From Embleya sp040605455 (GTDB taxonomy: Bacteria; Actinomycetota; Actinomycetes; Streptomycetales; Streptomycetaceae): a stretch of 39,782 nt of DNA. The stretch's first letter is position 1. The number at the start of each line of letters is the position of its first letter. The DNA is taken from positions 1-39,782 of the forward strand of contig NZ_JBEXCV010000077.1 of assembly GCF_040605455.1 (NCBI RefSeq). The letters are read 5' to 3'. A program made the position numbers and the translations under genes. The notes beneath the pieces are model-generated. The model ran no database searches. It was not told where the DNA came from and saw only the letters and a list, made by a program, of their open reading frames with translations. Below, one piece after another: positions 1 to 8,400 of the stretch.

Positions 1-479
1 CCGGCGTCCACGATCGCGGCGCCGGCGGTCCACAACGCGTCGGCGGCGGCGCGTTCGGCCGCGGTGGGTTCGGCGGGCTCGGTGGGTTCGGCGGTTCGGG
101 CCGGTTCGGTGGCCGTGGTGGGGTCGGGGGTGTCGGTGGAGGTGCCCGGAGCGTCGGGGGCGTCGGAGGTGTCCGCTGTGGGTGCGCTGTCGGCGACCGG
201 GGCCGAGGCGGCGGCCGCGGCGCGGTGTACGCAGGCCGGTGCGAGCAGGCACGAGCAGTGCAGATCCTCGGCGCGGGTGACCGATCCGGTGGGGATGGAC
301 AGGGTCAGTTCGGCATCCTCGCCGACGGTGATCCGCACGGTGTCCCCGTCGCGTGCGATCGGGCACGCGGCGAGTTTGTCGATCGCCGCGTCCAGGCGTT
401 TGCGCAGCCGCGGGGTGAGTGCCTCGATGATGTCGGCGGTGACGTCCGGCGCGACGGGTGGCAGACCCTGCGTGCTCAT
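1..479 (-). CDS. SWIM zinc-finger protein, N-terminal part (C-terminus beyond window)
   Basis: 159 residues are visible and the gene continues past the left edge. The start ATG (479-477) overlaps the stop of the upstream VWA gene by four bases (ATGA), so translation is probably coupled. Residues 75-85 contain C75-x-C77-x5-C83-x-H85, the CxCxnCxH signature of SWIM zinc fingers, which are thought to bind nucleic acid or protein. After the finger, from about residue 88, comes a low-complexity Ala/Pro/Thr/Asp/Glu stretch with repeated T-E-P units, probably a disordered linker, and then a more ordered sequence at the edge (about residue 140 on). SWIM proteins accompany AAA/VWA genes in the related E. 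coli yeh locus (yehQ, recalled from memory). The molecular function is unknown; the family assignment rests on the CxC/CxH motif plus the neighbours. Confidence 0.85.
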   Translation of the reverse strand, partial: MSTQGLPPVAPDVTADIIEALTPRLRKRLDAAIDKLAACPIARDGDTVRITVGEDAELTLSIPTGSVTRAEDLHCSCLLAPACVHRAAAAASAPVADSAPTADTSDAPDAPGTSTDTPDPTTATEPARTAEPTEPAEPTAAERAAADALWTAGAAIVDA

Positions 480-3400
480 CGGACCTTCTCTCCGACCCAG
501 CGGGCCAGTTCGGTGGGGCTCAGGGCGGCGACCGGCATGCCGGCGGCGACGAGGCTGCCGGCCACGGCGGCGGAGTAGCGCGGGCGGCCCGCGTCGTCCA
601 GGCTCGCGCAGCCAAGGATGTGACAGCCGGAGGAGGCCAGGGTGCGCACCTCGCCGAGCAGGCCACCCAGGGGGTAGCCCTCCTCGAAGTCGCTGATCAC
701 GGTGATCAGCGTGCGCGAGGGCACGGTGACCAGTTCGCGGGCGGCACGCAGCCCGGCGGCGATGTGCGTACCACCGCCGACCTTGACCTCCAAAAGCAGG
801 CCGAGCGGGTCGTGCACGTGCTCGGTGAGGTCGATCACCTCGGTGGAGAAGGCCAGGAAGTGGGTGCTCAGCGACGGAACTCCGGCCAGGATCGATGCGG
901 TGAGCGCGGACCAGATGGTCGACGCCTCCATCGAGCCGGACACGTCCACGACCAGGATCAGCCGCCAGTCGTTGCTGCGGCTCGACCGGGTGCGGAAGAT
1001 CGGCCGCTCCGGGACCACGACCACGGTGCCGTTCGCCGTGCGGCGGGCGGTGGTGAGGTTGGCGCGCAGGGTGCGTGGCAGGTCGAGCGCGCCGCCGGGG
1101 CGGCGGGTGGGGCGCGGGGTGGTGATGCCGGTGAGCGCGGGCCGCAGCCGGGTGGCGAGTTCACGGGTGAGTTCGGCGACGATCCGGGCGATCAGCGGGC
1201 GCAGCAGCGCGAGTTTGGCCTCGGGGAGGCCGCCGGCGTGGGCCAACACGGTCTTGAGCAGGTCCACGGAGGGACGGGCCGCGGCCGGGTCGAGGTGGGT
1301 GAGGACGTCGGTACGGCCGGCTGCCGCAGCCGCGGCCAGGACCTCCTCGCGGATGTCGGAGCCGAAGAGGGCGATCAGTTCCTCGGACCATTCCCGGACG
1401 CCGGGGTAAGGGGCCTCCCGGCCGCCGCCGGCGCCGCCGCCGAGGTCGCTGCGGGAGCCTTCGCCTCGGCCGGTGCCGTAGAGCTCGTCGAGCGCGGTGG
1501 CCATTTTGCCGGCGTTGCCCTGGAGGCGGTCCGAGCGGCGGCCGAGGATCAGCTTCCAGCGGAGGGCGCCTGGAAGGTCGTGGGTGGGGAGCGGGGCTGC
1601 GGTTGGGGTTTGGTCGGCTGGGATTTGTGCGGGGTCCGCAGGCTGCGGGATTACGGCGTCGGGCGAGCCGATGAGGCCTCGCGGCCCGCCGAGGGGAGCG
1701 GTTTCCGGGGCGTGCGCGATCTCCGGGGCAGGTTCGGCTTCCGGGTCGGGCGCGGTATTGGTGCCGGGGGTGACGGCGGCGGGGTTGGGCGCGGGTAGTA
1801 GGCCGCGGTGGGTCAGGGCTTCTCGGGCGGTCAGGTCGGCGGTGGTCCAGCGGGCCAGGTCGATCGGGTCGGCGTCGGTGTCCACCCGGTCGCCCAGGTG
1901 GTCGGCGACCGCGTCGAGCACCCGGTCGCGGGCTGCGGGGCTGAGGGTGTCGAAGCCGCCGCGCAGGGCCGGCAGCCGGTCCAGGAACGGGCGGTCGGCG
2001 AGGGTGTCGACGCGGTTCAGGAGTGCCGCCAGGACCGGGCCGCCGATCTGCAGGAGCGGGCCGGCCGCGGTGAGCAGTCCGGTGAACCGGCGGGTCAGGT
2101 CGGCCCGGGCGGCCGGGGTGGTCGCGGTGTCGATCCACGAGCCGATCCGGTCGCCGAGGCCGGCCGCGTCCTCGTGGCCGAGCAGGACCCGGACCGCACC
2201 GGCTGCGGCGGACATCAGCGGCGAGCCGTCGGCGGCCAGCCGGGCCAGCCCCGAGCTCAGCCGGATCCCGCCGAACGTGTCGGCGCGCTCGGCCAGATCG
2301 GCCAAGGCCCGGGCATCGGCCGGGTCGTCGGATCCGGTCAGGCCGTCGAGGTGGCGGACGGCGGCGGTGAGCAGGGTCTGGGTGACGTCCTCGCCGACGC
2401 CGGGAGACGTGGCCGACTTCGGGTCGGGAGCGGCCGGGTCGGGCGCGGGCGACTCGGGGGCAACCACACCGGCGCCGGGAGACGTGGCCGACTTCGGGTC
2501 GGGAGCGGCCACGGCGGTGCCGGCGGGCGTGGCCGATTTCGGGTCGGAGGCGACCGGGTCGGGGGCGGACGCCTCGGGGGTCGCCGGGGCAGGGGTCCCC
2601 GGGGCAGGGGTCGTCTGGGGGGCGACGCCCAGGTGGCCTGCGCGGATGCGGTCGGTCAGGGTCAGGGCGGTGAGCAGGTTCGGGAGGGTGGCGATGGTCG
2701 GCAACGTGGTGCCGGTCTCACTCAGCCGGGTGGCGGTGAGCTCGGTCAGCCCGCATGCGGCGGCGCGTTCCAGGCCGGTGAGGATCTGTTCCGCGGTGGG
2801 GCCGCCCTCGTCGAGTTCGGCTCGGTGCTGCGCGCGCAGGGTGCCTTCGGCGGCCTGTTCCGGGGTCACGCCCCGGATGCCGGCCGCATCCAGCAGGGCC
2901 GCCGCGGACGGGGTCCAGCGCACCCGCCAGCGGGTGGTGACCGCGTCCGCGCCGCCGGCGCCGACCACCGCGACCGGTTCGGCGTACGGGATCCGACAGG
3001 TCGTCAGTTGTTGCAGGAGCAGTTCGCGACGCCGGTCCAGGTCGCTGCGCAGCGGGTCCAGGCGCAGGTCGCGCTCGGCCGGGTCGGCGGGCCCGGGCAG
3101 GCCGAGTTCGGCGATCCGGCGCTCCACCTCGGGGCCCAGGCCGCTGCGCGGTGCGGCCGGTGCGGGGCGGCCGGCCCGCTTGCCGACCAGGACACGTTCG
3201 AGCGCGCGGGCCACCGATCGGCCCCGGCCCAGCGGCTCGCCGTGGGTGAGCACGGTCTGTACCGCTTCGAGTAGTTCGCCGCGGCCCGCGGCGGGCAGTC
3301 CGCGCAGGTTGGCCAGGTCGCCCGCGAGTCGGACGATCTCGCGGGCGTCGGCCGGTCCGCTGGGGTGGCCCTGGCCGCGCAGGTCGGTGCAGATCCGCAC

Positions 3401-4291
3401 GGCCGCCGCGATCAGCGCCTCGCGCAGCGCGGCCGGATCGCCGCCGGATTCCAGGACGCACTGCTGCCACTCCGGGTCACGGATGCCGGCCGGATAGCCG
3501 GAGCGCGCGTCCAGGAGCGGATAGGTGTACGGGATCAGCGACATCGTGACGTCGGCGATCTCGGCGGCGGGTGCGGTGGTGTCCCGGTCGAGCAGGGCCG
3601 GCGCGTGGAACGCGCCGAGCACGACCGCGGCGCGCGCACCCGCGGCGGTCGCCTCGTGCAGCGTGGCGCGCATCCATGCCTCGCGGCGCAGGTCGACCGG
3701 GTCCACGGTGCCCGCGTCGCGGCGCAGGGCCCAGCCGACGGTGAGCGCGGCCCGGCGGATCGCCTCGGCGGCGGAGCCGGGGGCGGTGGCCTCGACCAGC
3801 CGGTCCCACAGGTCGTCGCCGGCCCGGCCGGTGAGCCGGTCGCGCAACGCGGCGTGCAGCCCGCCCGCACCGGCCGCCCCCTCCCCGTCGCCCTCGGGCG
3901 CGTGGTCGCTGCGGTCCCATCCGGGGTGACCCAGCGGGAGGTCGCACGGGATCGCCGGGACGCCGTTGCGGGCGGCCCAGCGCAGTGCGGCCAACTCCGG
4001 CGAGAAGTCGGCGAAGGGGTAGAAGCCGAGGCCGCCCGGACCGGTGCCGGCCAGGGCGATCGGCGCACGGGTGTCCTCGTGCGCGAGCCATTCCAGCCAG
4101 GGCGCGGCCTCGTGTGGCAGTTCGACGAGGAGCACGTCGGGGCGGGCCGCGTCCAGCAGGGTCGGGACCGCGGCGGCGAGCGAGGGGGCGTGGTGGCGCA
4201 CGCCGATCAGGTACGGCTGCCGGGACGCGGCCAGGCGCGCGGCGGCCGGACGGGCCTCGTCGATGGGCCCGTCCGTACGTGTAATCGACAC
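476..4291 (-). CDS. DUF5682-VWA fusion protein (1271 aa)
   Basis: The GTG start lies 4 nt after the ATPase stop, with GGAGGG 8 nt upstream. The N-terminal half (about residues 25-560) carries the G-V-R-H-H-A-P motif near residue 30 and the V-E-L-P motif expected of DUF5682. A Pro/Ala/Asp-rich linker with 25-residue repeats covers about residues 565-640. The C-terminus (about 1105-1271) is a von Willebrand A domain with a complete MIDAS metal site: D-V-S-G-S at 1116-1120, the Thr of G-G-G-T at 1175 and the Asp of S-D-F at 1201. VWA domains of this kind pair with MoxR AAA+ ATPases to remodel or load metals onto client proteins. In many relatives DUF5682 and VWA are separate genes, as yehM and yehP in E. 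coli (from memory), so a single fused chain is notable. The substrate is unknown and the location is presumably cytoplasmic (no signal peptide or membrane segment). Confidence 0.9.
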   Translation of the reverse strand: MSITRTDGPIDEARPAAARLAASRQPYLIGVRHHAPSLAAAVPTLLDAARPDVLLVELPHEAAPWLEWLAHEDTRAPIALAGTGPGGLGFYPFADFSPELAALRWAARNGVPAIPCDLPLGHPGWDRSDHAPEGDGEGAAGAGGLHAALRDRLTGRAGDDLWDRLVEATAPGSAAEAIRRAALTVGWALRRDAGTVDPVDLRREAWMRATLHEATAAGARAAVVLGAFHAPALLDRDTTAPAAEIADVTMSLIPYTYPLLDARSGYPAGIRDPEWQQCVLESGGDPAALREALIAAAVRICTDLRGQGHPSGPADAREIVRLAGDLANLRGLPAAGRGELLEAVQTVLTHGEPLGRGRSVARALERVLVGKRAGRPAPAAPRSGLGPEVERRIAELGLPGPADPAERDLRLDPLRSDLDRRRELLLQQLTTCRIPYAEPVAVVGAGGADAVTTRWRVRWTPSAAALLDAAGIRGVTPEQAAEGTLRAQHRAELDEGGPTAEQILTGLERAAACGLTELTATRLSETGTTLPTIATLPNLLTALTLTDRIRAGHLGVAPQTTPAPGTPAPATPEASAPDPVASDPKSATPAGTAVAAPDPKSATSPGAGVVAPESPAPDPAAPDPKSATSPGVGEDVTQTLLTAAVRHLDGLTGSDDPADARALADLAERADTFGGIRLSSGLARLAADGSPLMSAAAGAVRVLLGHEDAAGLGDRIGSWIDTATTPAARADLTRRFTGLLTAAGPLLQIGGPVLAALLNRVDTLADRPFLDRLPALRGGFDTLSPAARDRVLDAVADHLGDRVDTDADPIDLARWTTADLTAREALTHRGLLPAPNPAAVTPGTNTAPDPEAEPAPEIAHAPETAPLGGPRGLIGSPDAVIPQPADPAQIPADQTPTAAPLPTHDLPGALRWKLILGRRSDRLQGNAGKMATALDELYGTGRGEGSRSDLGGGAGGGREAPYPGVREWSEELIALFGSDIREEVLAAAAAAGRTDVLTHLDPAAARPSVDLLKTVLAHAGGLPEAKLALLRPLIARIVAELTRELATRLRPALTGITTPRPTRRPGGALDLPRTLRANLTTARRTANGTVVVVPERPIFRTRSSRSNDWRLILVVDVSGSMEASTIWSALTASILAGVPSLSTHFLAFSTEVIDLTEHVHDPLGLLLEVKVGGGTHIAAGLRAARELVTVPSRTLITVISDFEEGYPLGGLLGEVRTLASSGCHILGCASLDDAGRPRYSAAVAGSLVAAGMPVAALSPTELARWVGEKVR
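2398..2510. repeat. 75-nt-period tandem repeat inside the linker of the DUF5682-VWA gene
   Basis: A 38-nt sequence at 2398-2435 recurs identically at 2473-2510. A third, diverged copy follows near 2520-2560. The period is 75 nt, so each unit adds 25 codons in frame. On the protein the units carry D-P-K-S-A-T-S-P-G. Recent in-frame expansion of a disordered linker is the simplest explanation. Confidence 0.85.
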
Positions 4292-4295
4292 CTCG

Positions 4296-5456
4296 TCAGC
4301 CCTCCAGGACTCCGCGCAGGTCCCACAGGGTGCGCCAGGTGGCCGAACCGTGCTCCGCGCGGCGGCGCACCGCCGCGTCCCAGTAGGACAGGAGCCGGGC
4401 GGCGTCGGCCGGGTCGTCCTTCTTCGCGACGCCGAGCAGGTGTCCCGGGAGCAGGCTCAGCACGTCCCGGTCGCCCGGGAAGTAGGCCGCGGCCAGCGCG
4501 AGCGAGGACGCCACCGAGACCGCCTCGGCGGTGCTCAGCACGGTGGAGGGACGTTCGATCTCCCAGCCCTCGGCGGAGCGGCCGGTGCGCAGGTCGCGGA
4601 ACGCGGTGACCAGCACCTCCAGGACCGTGTCGTCGACGGCGTAGGCGGTTCCGGTGCGTTCCACCGCGGCCCTGGCCTGACGGCGGACCAGCGCCATCTC
4701 CGCGTCGTGGTCGCCGATCGGGCCGACGGTCTCGAAGTTGAACCGGCGCTTGAGCGCGGCGGACATCTCCGAGACGCCCCGGTCGCGCAGGTTCGCGGTG
4801 GCGATCAGGGTGAAGCCGGGTACGGCGTGCACCTGTGCGTCGGCGCCGCCCGCCAGTTCCGGGACGGCGATCCGACGCTCGGACAGCAGCGAGACCAGCG
4901 CGTCCTGCACCTCGGGCAGGCAGCGGGTGACCTCTTCGATCCTGGCCACCGCGCCGGTGGTCATCGCGGTGAGCACCGGCGAGGGCACCAAGGCACCCCG
5001 GCTGGGGCCCTGGGCGAGCAGCAGTGCGTAGTTCCAGCCGTACTTGAGCTGGTCCTCGGTGGTGCCGGCGGTGCCCTGCACGGTGAGCCCGCTGGTGCCG
5101 CACACGGCGGCGGCCAGCAGTTCGGACAACATCGACTTGGCGGTGCCGGGCTCGCCGACCAGGAGCAGCCCGCGTTCGCCGGCGAGGGTGACCACGCAGC
5201 GCTCGACGAGGGCGCGTTCGCCGACGAACTTGGCGCCGATGGTCAGGGTGCGCGGCAGGCCGTCGACCGGTTCGGGCAGCTTGAGTTCGTCGCCGCTGCC
5301 CATCACGAAGGTGACCACCGCGCGCGGGGTCAGCCGCCAGGCCGGCGGCCGCGGGCCGCGGTCGTAGGCGGCCAGGAAGGCGAGTTCCCGCGCGTACAGG
5401 TCCTCGGGGGGTTGTACCTGGCGCGCGCTCGCGGCGGGTTCGGTTGCGGTTGCCAT
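4296..5456 (-). CDS. MoxR-like AAA+ ATPase
   Basis: 386 residues. The ATG overlaps the stop of the preceding large gene by one base (TGATG). The Walker A motif G-E-P-G-T-A-K-S lies at 101-108, a sensor-1 Asn at 222 in I-A-T-A-N, and an arginine-finger-like R-R-F at 237-239. The Walker B position reads A-R-I-E-E-V (171-176), so the usual Asp of hhhhDE is Glu. I recall the same variation in actinobacterial relatives, so it may be a subfamily trait. MoxR ATPases form hexameric rings and act with VWA proteins. Here the partner is almost certainly the DUF5682-VWA protein encoded immediately downstream. Assignment to AAA+ is firm; the client is unknown. Confidence 0.93.
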   Translation of the reverse strand: MATATEPAASARQVQPPEDLYARELAFLAAYDRGPRPPAWRLTPRAVVTFVMGSGDELKLPEPVDGLPRTLTIGAKFVGERALVERCVVTLAGERGLLLVGEPGTAKSMLSELLAAAVCGTSGLTVQGTAGTTEDQLKYGWNYALLLAQGPSRGALVPSPVLTAMTTGAVARIEEVTRCLPEVQDALVSLLSERRIAVPELAGGADAQVHAVPGFTLIATANLRDRGVSEMSAALKRRFNFETVGPIGDHDAEMALVRRQARAAVERTGTAYAVDDTVLEVLVTAFRDLRTGRSAEGWEIERPSTVLSTAEAVSVASSLALAAAYFPGDRDVLSLLPGHLLGVAKKDDPADAARLLSYWDAAVRRRAEHGSATWRTLWDLRGVLEG

Positions 5457-8400
5457 CAGCGGCGGCCCTTCCGGGTGGTGCGGGTGACGAGTTGTTCGAA
5501 GCCTGGCGCATCGCCGTCCAGGACACGTTGCCAGGCCCGGCGGAAGAGTTCGGGCACCGGGCAGTCGGGCACGATCGCGGTGTGCTCGGGCTGCGCGTAC
5601 AGCCCTTCCTTCCAGGTCTCCAGGGGCAGCGCCGGGTTCTTCAGCGCACTCCAGCCGCCGGGCAGGAACAGCGTGCGGCCGGCGCGCGAGCGCTTGGCCT
5701 CGACGACCAGGTCGGTGCCCGCGAGTTCGGTGCGGGCCTTCTTCAGCCGTGCGGGCTTCCACCCGGTCCAGCGGGCGACCTGACGGTCCGTGGGGTCCGG
5801 CAGGGCGAGCAACTGGAGGTAGAGAACCGCCGCGTCCTCGCCGATGCCGTGCGTCTTGGCCACCTCGGCGACCAGGTCGGGCACCGCGTACGCCGGGTCC
5901 TGCTGGATGCCGGGCGGGCCGTCGGCGCGCAGGAGTTCCTCGAAGGCCGGGTCCAGGATCCGGCGGAAGGACTTCAGGTAGGTCGAGTTCGCGGCGCCGC
6001 GGAGTGCGATCAGCCGGTCGAACCACGGGTCGTCGGCGCCGGTGAAGCCGGCGGGCCGGACCTCGGCGAACTCGCTTTCGCCGTACCAGGGCCGAAGCCA
6101 GAAGCGGTCCTCGATCCGCAGCACACCGTCCGGGTCCGCGCCGCCGGTGGCGGGCAGTCCGACCGCCTCGCGCAGTCGGGTGGCGGTGGAGCCGCTCTCC
6201 GCGTACTCGATGTCCAGGTCGAACACCAGGCCCGGATCGGCCAGCCGGGTGCGCAGCAGGCCGAGCACGTGCGGCAGGTGTGCGCGCAGCGGGTCGCCGT
6301 AGGGCAGCCGGTAGGCGAGCCACGCGAGCGCGGACACGGTGACGTGCAGGACGTTGCCGCTGGGCACCGCCTCGGCGTCGGAGGCGCGCAGCCGACCGTC
6401 CTTCGTGTCCATCGTGTGGGTGGAGGTGCCGGTGATCCACTTGCGCGATTCCGGCGTGAGCACATTCTCGAACGCGGCGGAGGAAATGCCGCGGGCGTCC
6501 GCCGCGACTTCCTCGGGCAGCCGCAGCACCCGGCCGAACGCGGCGTCCCACGCCCGGCAGCCGGCCGCGAGGTCGTGGCCCGTCGTCCACAGGCTGGGGA
6601 CATCCTCGGCACGCTCGGGAATCAACGCGCCCAGGACGCCGGCCCGTGCGATGCCGTCGAGCCGGTCCAGCTGCTCGCGGGCGTTGGTCGCCTCCGCGGC
6701 CTTGAGCCCGAGCACGGCCCGCTGGTCCTTGTCCAGGTCGCCCGCGGTCAGGCCGGCCAGCAGCACGCTCGCCTCGGCGCGGCCCAGGCCGGTGCCCTCG
6801 ACCAGGGTCGACACCGCCTCCGGCCGCCACGGGACGGGCCCGTGCGCGCGGATCCCGTGCACCACGGCGGCGACCCGCTCGGGGGACATCGGTTCGACGT
6901 AGCGGTAGTCCTCGTGCGTGGTGAAGCCGTCGATCGCCTCGAACCGTCCCGAGGGGTCGTGGTCGAGCGCGATCCAGTGGTCCTTGTCGCCGTAGTGGTA
7001 CCGGCTGTCCAGGATGAACACCGTACGGTCGCCGCGCCGCATGGTCCGGCCCTGGCGCTTGCGGTCCTTGCCCTTCTTGGCGGTCGGCTCGCACAGGACG
7101 ACCTTGCGCAGCGTCCCGGCGGGTGTGCCCAGCGGGCCGGTGGCGAGCGTCTCCAGCGCCACGAGCAGTGACGCGCGGTGCTCCTCGGAGGTGAACGGGG
7201 ACAGTGCGCGGGCGAGCATCGCGGCCCGGTGGTCGAGCAGTTCGTGCCACGAGAGGTGCGATGCGGCGAGCCGATCGGGCTCGGTCGTCCACTCGGCCGG
7301 ACCGTCGGTACGGGCCAGGGCCGCAGCCACCGCGGTGACGTGGTTCACCGTGTTCCACGCGGCCTGGCCCGTGCCGTAGTAGCTGTATCGGCTGGTGCCC
7401 GCGATCCCGGCGAGCGCCGCGCTCAGTTCGGCGTCCTGGCCGTGGGCGGGACCGGTGGGCACCGCGCGGGCCTTCTGCTCCTTGACGGTGACCGTGCCGA
7501 AGTCGTGCAGGCGCCGAACCAGTCGGGCGGTGTCCCGGGCCAGCCCGGCGACGCAGCGCACCAGGCCGGCGTGGCCCAGCTCGGGCAGCAGCCGGTGCAC
7601 CGGGTCGATCCGCAGCGTGTCGGGCCGGGACGGTTTCTGGGAGGACTTCTTGGCGATCGTGTACTCGGCCATCGCGCGCTCGTGGTCCGCGTGCACCTCG
7701 GTGACCAGTGCGGCGGCCCGCTCGTGGGTGATCGCCCGCAGCGCCAGCGAGCCGGCCTCGTCGCGCGGCCGCAGGGCGTGCCAGAACGCGAGCGGCGGGA
7801 CGATCCGGCTGCCCAGGGCCAGCTCGACGCCGCCCCCGTTGCCGACGCAGTGGCCCAGCAGCACGTCGCCGGACCACAGCGACACGTTGCCGTTCTCCAT
7901 GACGGCGGTGGGAGCCGCGCCGCCGGGCAGGCGCAGCGCGCCGATCGGCACCTCCAGCGGTGTTTGGTCCCAGTGTCGCCGGGTGCGCACGGGAGCACTC
8001 ACGGTGTGCCCGGACACCGAACCCGCGGTGATCGTTTCGCCGTCGATCCGGACCCAGCGACCCAGCAGCTTCCCATCGGTGCCGAACGGGCTCTGCTCCA
8101 GGCCGGGCAGCAGCGGCAGCAGCTCGCACCGGTCGGGTATGAGCGCGCCTCCGTCGGCGACCGCGGCGGCGAACGGAGCGGGCAGCGAGGCGCGGCCGTG
8201 AATTCCGGTGGCCGGGTCGTACTCGGTCCACTTGCGGTCGCTGCGCTCGAAGTCGAGCGACCAGTGCGTGGTGCCGTCGGTGAGCACGCCGCGGCGTGGC
8301 GGCAGCTTGGTGTCGCCGGCGTACAGCGGGCGACCGCCGGTGGTGCGACCGCCGTCGGGCAGCGCGAGGGAGAGCATCGAGTTGGCATCCGAGCCGCTGT

